A stretch of DNA of 64,000 nt from Desulfotignum sp. (GCA_011389575.1 JAABUB010000005.1:1-64000); one strand, 5' to 3'. Counted from the stretch's first letter, positions 8,798-18,254 are shown. Program-made: numbers and translations. The notes: generated from the sequence alone by a model not told the origin.

Positions 8798-9205
8798 CTA
8801 TAATTCAATGTGTTTTTCCGTCTTTAAATCAGCCAGAGAAGCAGTATCCCGGGAATTTTTCGTCATCCTGGAAGCATTCTTGCAGCTGACTTCCGCATTC
8901 AGGATACCGCCGTTTTCCACAATCAGGTCCTGGCATTCGACTTTACCGGCACAATTGCCGGTGCTCAAAATGATCAATTCTTTGGAGGCAGATAATTCTC
9001 CTGTGAAATTTCCCCCTATGGTAATGGAAGATACTGTGGTTGCACTGGAATTGACCTGCCCGTCCTTGGCAATGATAACCACATCTCCGTCAATGGTTCC
9101 TGTGACCTGGCCCCTGATAATAAGTTTTCCACTGCTGGATATGGACCCGTCAATCTTCAGTTCCTGGTCGATGATGGATAGATTTTTCAAATTTTTCTTT
9201 GCCAC
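8798..9205 (-). CDS. Bactofilin (polymer-forming cytoskeletal protein)
   Basis: 135 residues. After a short charged N-terminus the sequence is a run of short beta-strand repeats (ISSSGKLIIRGQVTGTIDGD, ITIGGNFTGELSASKELII) typical of the right-handed beta-helix DUF583/bactofilin core, then a disordered tail. Bactofilins polymerise without nucleotide on the cytoplasmic face of the membrane and localise envelope enzymes. It sits 29 bp downstream of an M99 carboxypeptidase gene, in a row with two more envelope genes, which argues for a shape-determining role like that of H. pylori CcmA. Confidence 0.9.
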   Translation of the reverse strand: MAKKNLKNLSIIDQELKIDGSISSSGKLIIRGQVTGTIDGDVVIIAKDGQVNSSATTVSSITIGGNFTGELSASKELIILSTGNCAGKVECQDLIVENGGILNAEVSCKNASRMTKNSRDTASLADLKTEKHIEL

Positions 9206-9234
9206 TGCCCTTCTCCTTGCCTGCTTATAATTGC

Positions 9235-10725
9235 TTACAATTGCATATCAATATAGAGTTTGCCCACTTCCTTGTCCTCCAGTGTGGTAAGCACATGGTA
9301 ATGCCTGCCTTTTTTGTCCCTGGAATACCGGGGCATCAGCACCCCGTCAGCCCCTGTATCAATGGGGTATCCCCTGTCTTCCCCGGAATTAAAACTCTTG
9401 TTACCCACAAATCCTTTGAAATTCACCACATAGCTTGCAGGGTCCACAGGACTGTTCAACACATCTTCGATCACCAGAATATCGCCATGATCCAGGGTGA
9501 TACGGCTGTAATTGTCAACAAACTTTTGCTTTCCGTTAATCAGAAGTTTATACTGGAGGCCTGTTTTTTTTTCGGCACTGTCTGTTACTGCCAGACGGGT
9601 CGGCACATCTTTCCCTGGTTCATCTATATCCAGAAACACACTGCCGCAGGCATAAAAATCTTTTTTTGCTTCAATGCGGGTGGAAGCTTGGATCTGGATC
9701 TTTTTTTTCATGTCGTTGAAGTTGCTGCCCACCCCCAGAATATTCACGCTCAACCCCCGTTCATAATTGGCCACCACATCGAGCACCTGGACGGTATCAC
9801 CTTTGCGGATCTTGAGTCGCTGCATTTTTCCCACCACAACAGGAATGGAGTCATTTACCGATATGATCATATACTGCATCTGAGGTTTTTTCAGATCGAT
9901 TCCCGGGGTCTCGGGAATAATATCCAGGACCGCCATATACCCGTTGATGGCATCAATCATCTGGCGGACCTTCTGCTCCAGGGGAAGGGACTTTGCCGAT
10001 TCAATGCCAAAGGCCGGTATCCTGCAGATATCTGCGGCATAAAAAGTGGCGGAACGGCGCTGCTCCTTATGCCGGGTATCAGCCTGGCCGGTTCTGTGGT
10101 TGTTGAAATGAAAATGGTAAAACGGATCGTCAATGTTCTGGTTGATTTTTTCGATCACTGTCCCTGCCATGGCTGCCAGGTCCACCGGGGTACCTCCTTT
10201 GGCCGGATCCAGAAAATTATTGTCGGCAATAATGGACTGCCCGTATCTCTGGGGATTTTTCATTTGGCTTTCCCAGACAGGCGAATATATGCCTGATCCT
10301 TCATGGAGATTCAAAAAGCAGTCGCTCTCACAGATCAGTTTTTTCAACACATGCACCACCCGGGTTTCATAATTTACCACATGGTCATCTGAAAACTTTC
10401 TGTTCATATCCTGGTTGATCTGTCTTTCCCTTTTAAGAATGGAAGGAAAATTGGCCCTGGGCACCACGATGAGATTTCCCGTTTTCAAGGAAAAATCAAC
10501 ATAGGAATCAGCAGCCAGAAACCCGCAGGGTTCATCTCCCTGTATTCCACCGATGATCAGCAGCGTTTTCCCGGGCTTTGATCCTGAAATCCGGTATACG
10601 TGCAGTTCATTTTCCTGCCCCTCAAAATACACCGTGTGGGTCCGCCGGCCCGCCTGGGCCGGCTGGCAGACAAAAGCTGCCGCCACTGCCAGGATGAAAA
10701 CTGTTTTTGATACAAAGGGTATCAT
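9235..10725 (-). CDS. M99-family peptidoglycan carboxypeptidase (Csd4/Pgp1-like)
   Basis: 496 residues. A signal peptide (about 1-25, ending QPAQAG) precedes an M14-like catalytic domain. The zinc site reads GGIQGDEPCGF (Q62, E65) and NLHEGSG (H141). The Gln in place of the usual first His is the known peculiarity of Helicobacter Csd4. DMNRKF and FGIESA complete the domain, and about 250 residues of beta-rich C-terminal modules follow. Known relatives trim muramyl tripeptide to dipeptide in the periplasm and create helical shape. The start overlaps the previous gene by 4 bp. The family call is from motifs and architecture. Confidence 0.82.
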   Translation of the reverse strand: MIPFVSKTVFILAVAAAFVCQPAQAGRRTHTVYFEGQENELHVYRISGSKPGKTLLIIGGIQGDEPCGFLAADSYVDFSLKTGNLIVVPRANFPSILKRERQINQDMNRKFSDDHVVNYETRVVHVLKKLICESDCFLNLHEGSGIYSPVWESQMKNPQRYGQSIIADNNFLDPAKGGTPVDLAAMAGTVIEKINQNIDDPFYHFHFNNHRTGQADTRHKEQRRSATFYAADICRIPAFGIESAKSLPLEQKVRQMIDAINGYMAVLDIIPETPGIDLKKPQMQYMIISVNDSIPVVVGKMQRLKIRKGDTVQVLDVVANYERGLSVNILGVGSNFNDMKKKIQIQASTRIEAKKDFYACGSVFLDIDEPGKDVPTRLAVTDSAEKKTGLQYKLLINGKQKFVDNYSRITLDHGDILVIEDVLNSPVDPASYVVNFKGFVGNKSFNSGEDRGYPIDTGADGVLMPRYSRDKKGRHYHVLTTLEDKEVGKLYIDMQL

Positions 10726-11669
10726 CCCAGATCTTCCTCTCCAATATCAATATCGCTTTTAAACATCAATTCTCCCTGTTCATTGAAAATAATAATTGAT
10801 GCAGTAGTGAAAAAAGCCTGGCCAGGAATATTTTTTATCCTGAACTTCACCGGTTTGAAATGGGCAATGGAAAAATACTGGCCTTTTTTTGCTTGGGATG
10901 GTATGCCGTTATCCAAAGGAGAGCTGGGAACCACCAGCCACTGCTCTGTATCTTTTTTTGTGGACCGGCTTTCCGGTTTAAGAATGGTAAAAATACGGCC
11001 GGACACCTCGCCCGGCTTTTCTGACACATTCCGGATATCAAAACGGACCAGCAGGTCCCCCTGGTCCCGATCCCTGGTTACGGAAAATTTTTCAATATCC
11101 ACCTTTCCCGCCTCTTTGGCCACAAGGGGAATTTCAGGATCTTCCTGCTGGAGTGTACCTGATGGTTCTTCCTGCGGAATGCCGGCATCTGCATCTGCAT
11201 CTGTGTCTGACATATCTTTTGTATCCTCAGTGCTTTGTGCCTGGATATGGGATTCCTCCTGTTCTTCTTTATTCTTTTTTTCCCCGCTATCCGTACCAGA
11301 ATCCGCTGAAACCGGGTCTGATACGTCTGATGCTAAATCCGGGTCCTGGCCTGACATGACCAGGCGTGCCATCAGGGTTTCTTTGTCACGGGTCAACGCT
11401 GCCACCCGGCTTTCCAGGGCTGCTGTCGTGGATGCCAGTTGTTTGTTTTCTCTGGACAGCTGGTCAAAAAAAGTGAAAAGCACCCCGGCTGCCGCCAGAC
11501 AGACCAGTGTTGTGCACAGCAGCAGAACCACAAGATATTTCAGGTACCCACCAGGCTTTACCCCGCCCATTTCATCCACGATGAGCACGCGTTTGTTTTT
11601 GCTTTTTTTATGGGGAGATGGTTTTGATCGGGCTATTTCTCTTTCCAGTTCTCTCGAAATATCTTCCAT
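10722..11669 (-). CDS. Unknown single-pass membrane protein of the shape cassette
   Basis: 315 residues, not recognised as a named family. It has a basic cytoplasmic tail (about 1-42, rich in Lys/Arg), one transmembrane helix (about 44-68, LVVLLLCTTLVCLAAAGVLF), a short coiled coil (about 70-105), an acidic low-complexity linker (about 110-185) and a compact beta-rich C-terminal domain from about 190. This topology would connect a cytoplasmic filament to the periplasm. It overlaps the YkuD gene by 37 bp and the M99 gene by 4 bp, so the three are surely co-translated. H. pylori Csd5 has a similar layout, but I see no sequence evidence of homology. Confidence 0.75.
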   Translation of the reverse strand: MEDISRELEREIARSKPSPHKKSKNKRVLIVDEMGGVKPGGYLKYLVVLLLCTTLVCLAAAGVLFTFFDQLSRENKQLASTTAALESRVAALTRDKETLMARLVMSGQDPDLASDVSDPVSADSGTDSGEKKNKEEQEESHIQAQSTEDTKDMSDTDADADAGIPQEEPSGTLQQEDPEIPLVAKEAGKVDIEKFSVTRDRDQGDLLVRFDIRNVSEKPGEVSGRIFTILKPESRSTKKDTEQWLVVPSSPLDNGIPSQAKKGQYFSIAHFKPVKFRIKNIPGQAFFTTASIIIFNEQGELMFKSDIDIGEEDLG

Positions 11670-12997
11670 AACCCATCCTTTTTAACAAGTGTCAACTGTT
11701 TTATGCCAGTGGTTGAAAATCCGCTGGATTCATAGGTTTGAAAAAACCGTATCTCCAGACCGTTTTTATTTTTAATAATTTTGAAATCTCTGCCTGTCAC
11801 CTTGATATAGCTGTACTTACCGGAAAGCTGTTTTTTACGGTTCACCCACCGGGTTTTATTCATGCCGTCGCTATAAAATCCGGGGGCATAAAACGCGGCA
11901 TAAGCATCCATGTCTTCGGCTGACCAGGCAGCCAGCCACTGGTCTACCATTTCCAGGGCAGAGGCGTGGTCATGCCCGGGTTCTTTTTTAGCGAGGGATG
12001 TGTGCAGCACGGAAGCCCCCGCCACCAGAGGCTCCGAACTTTTTTCATGGGGTTTTTCCAGTACCTGGAAGGTATCTCCTGTGATCTGCAGTTCAGGGTC
12101 GTTCCCTTTTTGGATAAACAGCTTGCGTTTGCCCAGAAACTGCCGGGCATCCTTGCCTACAAGCCCAAAATCCATCAGCACCACCACCATGTCCTGATGC
12201 TGGTAAATCCCCATGTCAGATATCTGGATATGGATATTTTCTGCAGGACTTTCAGTTGTTTTTCGCAGTTTTACCCAGGATTCCCACCAGGATATGTCCG
12301 GCAGATAACCGGGGCTGTAAAACGACAGATATTCATGATAACTGCCGGTGATGTGGGCCTGTATCCAGTTATTCACAAAAGACAGAATCCGGTCTTTTGT
12401 CTGCTGCTGTTCTTCGAAGGTCATATAGGCAATTTTTTCCACAATAAGCAGCGGGGTGGCATGCAAAGTGATATAATCGGAAAGCATCAGCACATCCTCA
12501 TTTTCAACAGCAATGCATCCGTTGGTATCCATGGATTTCAATGCTTTGTCCGTGCCGTGTATCCAGATGGCGGATCCGTTTTTGCCCTGGCGGAGATCCA
12601 TAAAATTGGGATAGTCAATGGGAAAGGCCCGTTTTCCGTAGATGGGTGTCAGGTATCTGTCTTCATATTCATCAATGAGAAAATAAATGCCTTCCGGTGT
12701 TTTTTTATCCCCGGCCTGTTTTTTGGGGCCGAACACCTCACCTGTGGAACAGGCGGTTTCAAATATCTGTTTCAGCATCCCGGCTTCCGGGTCTGCCCTG
12801 TAAATATAAAATTTCTGGGTCTGTTTTTCCACCAGAATGGCGTTTTCATTTTCCGGCAGGGCAATGATGGCAGCCGGAACAGACCCGGCAGATACCAGAG
12901 ACGGAAAAAAAACCAAAAACCATACCGCTGTCAACACTGCTGCCGACACAACCGCCAACCATCTGCATGTCTTTACATACGCTTTCATGGGCAACAC
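11633..12997 (-). CDS. YkuD-fold L,D-carboxypeptidase/transpeptidase with NTF2-like domains (Csd6/Pgp2-like)
   Basis: 454 residues from the GTG at 12997 (ATG at 12988 is an alternative). An N-terminal membrane/signal segment (about 10-37) is followed by a YkuD domain (about 50-185) with IWIHG (H147) and SMDTNGCIAVEN (C161), the catalytic His and Cys. Two NTF2-like segments follow (WIQAHITGSYHEYLSFYSPGY and WLAAWSAEDMDAYAAFYAPGF). Helicobacter Csd6 and Campylobacter Pgp2 share YkuD plus an NTF2-like domain and act as L,D-carboxypeptidases on tetrapeptides. Here the NTF2 unit appears duplicated. It is 32 bp after ruvB. Confidence 0.82.
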   Translation of the reverse strand: MLPMKAYVKTCRWLAVVSAAVLTAVWFLVFFPSLVSAGSVPAAIIALPENENAILVEKQTQKFYIYRADPEAGMLKQIFETACSTGEVFGPKKQAGDKKTPEGIYFLIDEYEDRYLTPIYGKRAFPIDYPNFMDLRQGKNGSAIWIHGTDKALKSMDTNGCIAVENEDVLMLSDYITLHATPLLIVEKIAYMTFEEQQQTKDRILSFVNNWIQAHITGSYHEYLSFYSPGYLPDISWWESWVKLRKTTESPAENIHIQISDMGIYQHQDMVVVLMDFGLVGKDARQFLGKRKLFIQKGNDPELQITGDTFQVLEKPHEKSSEPLVAGASVLHTSLAKKEPGHDHASALEMVDQWLAAWSAEDMDAYAAFYAPGFYSDGMNKTRWVNRKKQLSGKYSYIKVTGRDFKIIKNKNGLEIRFFQTYESSGFSTTGIKQLTLVKKDGLWKIFRENWKEK

Positions 12998-13029
12998 ATC
13001 ACATCATTGTATTCCTTCAAGATGAACAT

Positions 13030-14061
13030 TCATTCTGAAGGGATCAGGTTAAGGTGTCTGTACGCTGTATCAGCGGCTTTTCTGCCGCTGGAGGTACGCA
13101 AAACAAGTCCGGTTTTCAACAAAAACGGTTCCACCACATCCACCAGGGTATCGGTTTCCTCCTGCAGGGTCGCAGCAATGGCCTCAATCCCCACAGGACC
13201 GCCTTTGTAAAAATCAATAATGGTGGTAAGATAATTTCTGTCCAGCCGGGTGAGTCCCAGGCGGTCAATCCCTTCAAGGGCAAGAGCAGCCTGGACAGTG
13301 TCTTTGGTCACCCGGCCGTCGGATCTGACCTGGGAAAAATCTCTTACCCGCTTGAGCAGGCGGTTGGCGATTCTCGGGGTCCCCCTGGACCGCCGGGCCA
13401 GGGCCAGGGCACCATCTTCTGAAATCCGGGTTTCCAGCAGCTGTGCCGACCGTCTGATAATAACCACCAGCTCTTCAATGGCGTAAAAATCCAGGGTCCT
13501 GAAAAGACCGAACCGGTCCCGCAGCGGAGACGACAACAGCCCTACCCGGGTGGTGGCCCCCACCAGCACAAATCTGCGCAGCCTATACCGGTGGCTTCTG
13601 GCATGGATTCCCTTGTCAAACACAAAATCCACGGCAAAGTCTTCCATGGCCGGGTATAAAAACTCTTCCACCACCTTGGGGATCCGGTGGATTTCATCAA
13701 TGAACAAAAATTCTCCGTCCGACAGATTGGTTAATATACCCATGAGATCCCCCCCCTTTTCAAGGGTGGGGCCGGAGGTAACGGTCAGTTCCTTTCCCAT
13801 TTCATTGGCAATGATATGACAGATGGTGGTCTTGCCCAGGCCGGGGGGACCATGGAGCAGGATATGCTCCAATGGTTCGTTTCGCAGCCGGGCTGCCTGG
13901 ATGGCGATCTTCAGGGTTTCCACTGTATCGGTCTGACCCACATAATCTTCAAACCGCACCGGCCGCAGAGAAACCATGTCCGGCATCTTGTCTTCCGGGG
14001 TGGCGGCCGGGCTCACCACCCCTTTTGTATCTGAAGAAAAAGACAGGATATCATCTGCCAT
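13030..14061 (-). CDS. ruvB: Holliday junction branch migration ATPase RuvB
   Basis: 343 residues. [12 protein letters not shown], Walker [10 protein letters not shown], Walker [10 protein letters not shown], sensor [18 protein letters not shown] and the C-terminal winged helix ([16 protein letters not shown]) are all present. RuvB forms the hexameric motor that drives branch migration with RuvA. The start lies 2 bp after the ruvA stop, so ruvCAB is one unit. Confidence 0.98.
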   Translation of the reverse strand: MADDILSFSSDTKGVVSPAATPEDKMPDMVSLRPVRFEDYVGQTDTVETLKIAIQAARLRNEPLEHILLHGPPGLGKTTICHIIANEMGKELTVTSGPTLEKGGDLMGILTNLSDGEFLFIDEIHRIPKVVEEFLYPAMEDFAVDFVFDKGIHARSHRYRLRRFVLVGATTRVGLLSSPLRDRFGLFRTLDFYAIEELVVIIRRSAQLLETRISEDGALALARRSRGTPRIANRLLKRVRDFSQVRSDGRVTKDTVQAALALEGIDRLGLTRLDRNYLTTIIDFYKGGPVGIEAIAATLQEETDTLVDVVEPFLLKTGLVLRTSSGRKAADTAYRHLNLIPSE

Positions 14062-14063
14062 GT

Positions 14064-14693
14064 TTACAAACCTTCCTGATAAATGGCATCGAGCAGATTT
14101 TCCGGGGTATGAATTTCCGGATTTTTCTCAAAGGCAGCCTGTATCATGCGCCGGGCAGAGGCTGAAGAATGCCCCAGCTGATCCACCAGCACACCTGTCA
14201 CCTGAAGAGCGATCTCCTGTTTATCCGGACCCAGGGACACGGCCTGATCACAGGCACTGCCGGCAGAAACCTCCATGAATGCCATGGTTTTTCCATGCAA
14301 AGTGGCAATGATCTTTTCTGCGGTGCGTTTGCCGATGCCCGGCAGCTGTCCCAGAAAAGTTGCATCTTTTTGTTCAATGGCCCGGGCGATTTCCCCCACA
14401 GGCCGAACCAGCGCCTTTATCGCTTTCATGGGCCCGATGGCAGCCACGGAGATGAACAACTGGAAAAACGCCTTGTCCTCCATGGATGCAAACCCGATCA
14501 GTACCGGTTTGGGCTGTCTTTCACTCACATGGTAATAAACATAAAGACTGACAATGTCATCAGTGCCGGAGCCGTCGGTTACCTGCTCCATAATAAAGGA
14601 ATTCACCAGCACCTCATAGCCCACACCACCGGCAAGCAGCAGAACAGCATCTGTTTCACAATGGATGATATGTCCCTCAAGATATCCGATCAT
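14064..14693 (-). CDS. ruvA: Holliday junction-binding protein RuvA
   Basis: 209 residues from MIGYLEGHI. The 349-residue track ORF is an upstream in-frame extension through ruvC. The OB-fold N-terminus, the helix-hairpin-helix [13 protein letters not shown] and the short RuvB-binding C-terminal domain are in the usual order. RuvA tetramers hold the four-way junction open for RuvB. It overlaps ruvC by 17 bp. Confidence 0.95.
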   Translation of the reverse strand: MIGYLEGHIIHCETDAVLLLAGGVGYEVLVNSFIMEQVTDGSGTDDIVSLYVYYHVSERQPKPVLIGFASMEDKAFFQLFISVAAIGPMKAIKALVRPVGEIARAIEQKDATFLGQLPGIGKRTAEKIIATLHGKTMAFMEVSAGSACDQAVSLGPDKQEIALQVTGVLVDQLGHSSASARRMIQAAFEKNPEIHTPENLLDAIYQEGL

Positions 14694-15174
14694 GGTTTTT
14701 CCTGTGCCTGTAATATCCGGTAATGGCCAGTGCCAGCGCATCTGATGCATGAAAAGGACGGATAGGTTCCGGATGGTGCAGCAGGTGCCGCACCCCCCGC
14801 TCCATCTGGATTTTGTCTGCATTTCCGTTTCCACAGATGATTTTTTTGGCCTCTCGTACAGCAATTTCCTCAACCCGTATGCCGGCCTTGCATGCCGCAA
14901 CCTGCAAAACCCCCGACACTTTGCCCAGCATAATACCGGATTGCGGATATTTTTCAAGGGAGTATATATCCTCGATAACCACAAAATCAGGAACCTGTTC
15001 TGTGAGAAAGTCATATATCCGTGTATAGATGGTGGTGAGGCGGAAAGGTGTGCTCTGGTCAGACCTGGTTGCCACACTGCCGAATGAATACCTGATGACC
15101 CTGACAGGATCACCTTCCAGGACCCCTATTCCTGTACCGGCAAGACCAGGGTCGATACCAACAATCTTTATCAT
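14677..15174 (-). CDS. ruvC: Crossover junction endodeoxyribonuclease RuvC
   Basis: 165 residues from MIKIVGIDPGLAGTG; the track starts 10 codons earlier at a less likely ATG. The acidic catalytic residues lie in GIDPG, VIEDIY and ASDALALA of the RNase H fold. The enzyme resolves Holliday junctions. The gene leads ruvCAB and starts 33 bp after the cpoB stop. Confidence 0.95.
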   Translation of the reverse strand: MIKIVGIDPGLAGTGIGVLEGDPVRVIRYSFGSVATRSDQSTPFRLTTIYTRIYDFLTEQVPDFVVIEDIYSLEKYPQSGIMLGKVSGVLQVAACKAGIRVEEIAVREAKKIICGNGNADKIQMERGVRHLLHHPEPIRPFHASDALALAITGYYRHRKNHDRIS

Positions 15175-15207
15175 TTTTTTTTGCAGGACCTGATGATTTT
15201 GCAAAAA

Positions 15208-16098
15208 TCAGTCCAGATGTTTGAGTTTTTCCCTGGCAAAGATGGCTTCCCTGGAGTCGGGATACCGGTTCACAAGTTCATTTAAAATCAGCCGGGCATT
15301 GGCTTTTTCCCCGAGTTCAGCAAAAGAATATCCCTGCTTTAACCGGGCCGCAGCTGCTTTGTTTGAATCAGGGTATTGTTCCAGCACTTTCTGATATTCC
15401 AGAATGGCTTTTTCATACCATTTATCCACATAATAGCTGTCAGCAATCCAGAATCTCGCATTGTCTGCTTTGTCTGAATCCGGATACTTGTTGATAAAAT
15501 TTTCAAACTGGATCCTGGCTTCTTCCATGTTTCCATCATCAAACAATTTTTTGGCAAAGGTGTACAACCCCTGTTCTGAATCAATTTCCCGGGGGGCAGC
15601 GCCTGGGGTTTCACTACCGGGTTCCGGTCGGTCCGCCCCCTCCAAACCCATTTTTGCCGGCTCAAATCCCATATAGTTTTCCAGGGTGAGAATTTTTGTA
15701 TAATTGCGGGAAATGGCGTTGTCCAGCCGGTCCAGTCTTGTTTCCAAGTCCTGCTGACCGATCTGGCTTTTGCTGCCGAATCTGTGGTTAACTTCTTCGA
15801 TCATCCCCTGGAGCTGCCCGAATTTTTCCTTGAGCTGGGTAAGTTCATACTTGATCTCAGCTGTGGTTTCCTGATTTGCGGTTTCATTTTGGGCAATTTT
15901 TTGCTCAATCGCATCAAGGGTTGTTTTTACATCAGCCTCTTTCTCAAAAAAAGTTTCCTGTAACGCCATCTGCCGGTTATTTTCCATTTCAAGGGCTGTG
16001 ATACGGTTTTCCAGAACCTGGTATTGTTCCGGCGTTACACATCCTGAAAATACAAAAAAGAACCCCAGTGCACAAGCCCATAACAAAACATGTTTCAT
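15208..16098 (-). CDS. cpoB: Tol-Pal system coordinator CpoB (YbgF)
   Basis: 296 residues. The N-terminus has a signal sequence ending FSGC, which looks like a lipobox, whereas E. coli CpoB is soluble. A coiled-coil trimerisation region (about 25-130) and TPR repeats follow, the latter with YPDSDKADNARFWIADSYY and YPDSNKAAAARLKQGYSF. CpoB links Tol to peptidoglycan synthesis during outer-membrane constriction. It ends the tol cluster, separated from pal by two hairpins, so it may be transcribed partly on its own. Confidence 0.9.
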   Translation of the reverse strand: MKHVLLWACALGFFFVFSGCVTPEQYQVLENRITALEMENNRQMALQETFFEKEADVKTTLDAIEQKIAQNETANQETTAEIKYELTQLKEKFGQLQGMIEEVNHRFGSKSQIGQQDLETRLDRLDNAISRNYTKILTLENYMGFEPAKMGLEGADRPEPGSETPGAAPREIDSEQGLYTFAKKLFDDGNMEEARIQFENFINKYPDSDKADNARFWIADSYYVDKWYEKAILEYQKVLEQYPDSNKAAAARLKQGYSFAELGEKANARLILNELVNRYPDSREAIFAREKLKHLD

Positions 16099-16133
16099 TG
16101 CAAAACCCCGCCAAAGTCAAAAAAACATAATAA

Positions 16134-16162
16134 GATCAGGCAGTGCCGCTGCATGCCTGATC
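16134..16162 (-). terminator. Second hairpin between pal and cpoB
   Basis: Inverted repeat GATCAGGCA/TGCCTGATC (9 bp, 11-nt loop). On the minus strand it is followed by TTATTATGTTTTTTT. It may act as a back-up terminator or attenuator before cpoB. Confidence 0.5.
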
Positions 16163-16191
16163 CTGATTATTTTCCAAAAAAAGCGCAAAAA

Positions 16192-16218
16192 ACAGGCCCG
16201 CCAGTATGCCTGACCTGT
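16192..16218 (-). terminator. Terminator after pal
   Basis: On the minus strand ACAGGTC and GGCCTGT form a stem (one G-T pair) around a short loop, followed directly by TTTTTT. It begins 18 bp beyond the pal stop. Confidence 0.65.
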
Positions 16219-16236
16219 TCCTTCATCTATGCCGGT

Positions 16237-16833
16237 TTATTTTAACACAAACTGGGCCCGGCGGTTTTTGGCATAAGCTGCTTCTGTCTGTCCCGGATCC
16301 AGGGGACGTTCTTCGCCATAACTGACAGTGTCCAGACGAAATGCACCGATCCCCAGATCCTGCAGATAATTCTTCACTGCATTGGCACGGCGTTCTCCTA
16401 AGGCCAGGTTGTATTCGATGGTGCCTCTTTCATCACAATGGCCTTGAATGGTCACGCTTACATTGGGATTTTGTTTGAGCCATTGTGCTTTTTGTTTTAA
16501 CAGGTCTTTTGCTTCAGATGAAAGTTCTGAGCTGTCAAATGCAAAATGAATGTTCTTGTGCAGAAACCGGGTTTTGGCAGCCTGCTGCCTGGCTTGCTCA
16601 AGGGCTTGTTCACTTGCTTTCCGGGCTTCGAGTTCCTGCTGCCTGATCCGTTCAGCTTCGGCTTTTCTCTGGGCCTCAGCCTCGGCTGCCGCTTCTGCTG
16701 CTGTTTCTGCACCGGCCTGATCTTCTATGGTGCTGGCATCAGACACCACGGTTTTTTTTGCGCAGGACGTTGTCAAAAAAAGTCCTGCCACAAGAACCGC
16801 CATTACAACATTGATCCACAGTTTTTTGTTCAT
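16237..16833 (-). CDS. pal: Peptidoglycan-associated lipoprotein Pal
   Basis: 198 residues. The lipoprotein signal ends at LTTSC. An Ala/Glu/Arg-rich helical linker (about 40-90) leads into the OmpA-like domain, with [10 protein letters not shown], the signature [22 protein letters not shown] and a terminal NRRAQFVLK. Pal anchors the outer membrane to peptidoglycan and binds TolB. The long helical linker is larger than in E. coli Pal. It is preceded by tolB with a 44-bp gap. Confidence 0.96.
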   Translation of the reverse strand: MNKKLWINVVMAVLVAGLFLTTSCAKKTVVSDASTIEDQAGAETAAEAAAEAEAQRKAEAERIRQQELEARKASEQALEQARQQAAKTRFLHKNIHFAFDSSELSSEAKDLLKQKAQWLKQNPNVSVTIQGHCDERGTIEYNLALGERRANAVKNYLQDLGIGAFRLDTVSYGEERPLDPGQTEAAYAKNRRAQFVLK

Positions 16834-16877
16834 CTTGCTGCCTCCTTGGTTAAAAAATTATGTTCTGTTTTAATATT

Positions 16878-18251
16878 TCAATCTTCATGGACCATGGGTC
16901 CGGACCAGCCGGGCTGGGTCTGTTTGCCTTTCATGTGCATGAGTCTGCGCTGGTCTGTACCGGCTGCTGTCATCACATAAAGGGCAGGGGTATTGGCTTC
17001 ACGGTTGGAAGTGAAAACAATCAGGTTGCCGTCAGGTGACCAGGAAGGGTCTTCATTGTCCTTCTGGTCCCGGGTCAGCTGCACCGGCATCCCCGGGCCT
17101 GATTCCAGATTGATCACATAAATATCTATCTTGTTTTTTTCAATCCCTACATAGGCCATTTTTTTCCCGTCCGGAGACCAGGCAGGTGAGGTATTGTACC
17201 TTCCCTCAAAGGTCACCCGCCCGGTCTTCCCGGTGCCCAGATTCTGTATATAAATCTGGGGGGTGCCTGAACGGTTGGAAACAAACGCCATTTTTTTGCC
17301 GTCCGGTGAAAACCGTGGTGACACATTGATTCCCCAGCTGTTTGTTACCTTTTTAATAATTTCTCCGTTCCGGGTCAACAAATATATTTGCTGGTTCCCG
17401 GAAAAACTTAATGCTGCCGCCAGTTTTGCCTGTCCCGGCATCCAGACCGGAGAAATATTCATCCCTTCACGATTGATAATAGTACCCCGGTTTTCCGCAA
17501 GATGCTTGATATAAATATCAGGTTTGCCTCTGGCATACGACACATAGGCCAGCCACTGGCCGTCCGATGACCAGGCCGGTGACAGACTGATGCTTTTGTG
17601 ATGGGTCACCTGCCTGGGGTTGTGTCCGTCAAAATCACTGATAAATATTTCTTTGTTTCCATTGACCGTGGAAACAAAGGTGAGTTTGCTGTTGAACACC
17701 CCCCATTTTCCGGTAAGCGCATAAGAAACCTCGGCACAGAACAAATGAACCATGCGCCTGATCTGGTTTGGCGGGCCGGTATAGATTTTACCCTTGAGCA
17801 GTTTGGTGTTAAAGGTATCAAACAGGCGCAGTTTGAGTTTTACCTGGCCCGGTTCTGCTTCAACACCGCCGGTGATGAGCAGCTCTGCGCCAATGCCGGT
17901 CCAGTCCCGAAAATTGATCTGTCCCAGCTGAATCCCGGTCTGGGCAGGATTGGACAAAAAAGCTTCCGGGTTCACCAGTTTCAGGTACCCGGTAAATGCC
18001 AGTCCCTCATTCAAAATCCGGCGGGCTTTCTGTCCCATCGCTGTTTCTGCGTCCTTGCCGGTGAGTGGCTTGAATTCAGGGACCGCCACCGGGGTTTTAT
18101 TCAAAAAAGGATTGCTTATGTTGATAGTATCATAGGATTTTGCCCAAACCTGTGGTGAGTGGACAAAAATCAGCAGCAGCACCAGGGCTGCAGGCATCGC
18201 CAATGCCGAAAACATTCCCTGCAGCGCTTTATTGCAATAACGTACAGCCAT
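16878..18251 (-). CDS. tolB: Tol-Pal system protein TolB
   Basis: 457 residues. A signal peptide (about 15-37) is followed by the TolB N-terminal domain and a six-bladed beta-propeller with repeated WSSDGQWLAYVS, FSPDGKKMAFVSNR and WSPDGNLIVFTS motifs. It is the periplasmic partner of Pal and TolA. The stop-start gap to tolA is 3 bp. Confidence 0.96.
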   Translation of the reverse strand: MAVRYCNKALQGMFSALAMPAALVLLLIFVHSPQVWAKSYDTINISNPFLNKTPVAVPEFKPLTGKDAETAMGQKARRILNEGLAFTGYLKLVNPEAFLSNPAQTGIQLGQINFRDWTGIGAELLITGGVEAEPGQVKLKLRLFDTFNTKLLKGKIYTGPPNQIRRMVHLFCAEVSYALTGKWGVFNSKLTFVSTVNGNKEIFISDFDGHNPRQVTHHKSISLSPAWSSDGQWLAYVSYARGKPDIYIKHLAENRGTIINREGMNISPVWMPGQAKLAAALSFSGNQQIYLLTRNGEIIKKVTNSWGINVSPRFSPDGKKMAFVSNRSGTPQIYIQNLGTGKTGRVTFEGRYNTSPAWSPDGKKMAYVGIEKNKIDIYVINLESGPGMPVQLTRDQKDNEDPSWSPDGNLIVFTSNREANTPALYVMTAAGTDQRRLMHMKGKQTQPGWSGPMVHED

Positions 18252-18254
18252 ATT

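Noticed and set aside
9199-10296. 365-codon plus-strand ORF opposite the M99 carboxypeptidase
   Set aside because: Antisense shadow; the minus strand has a signal peptide and a complete zinc site.
11966-13210. 414-codon plus-strand ORF opposite the Csd6-like gene and ruvB
   Set aside because: It runs across two real minus-strand genes with clear motifs and has no domain or ribosome binding site of its own.
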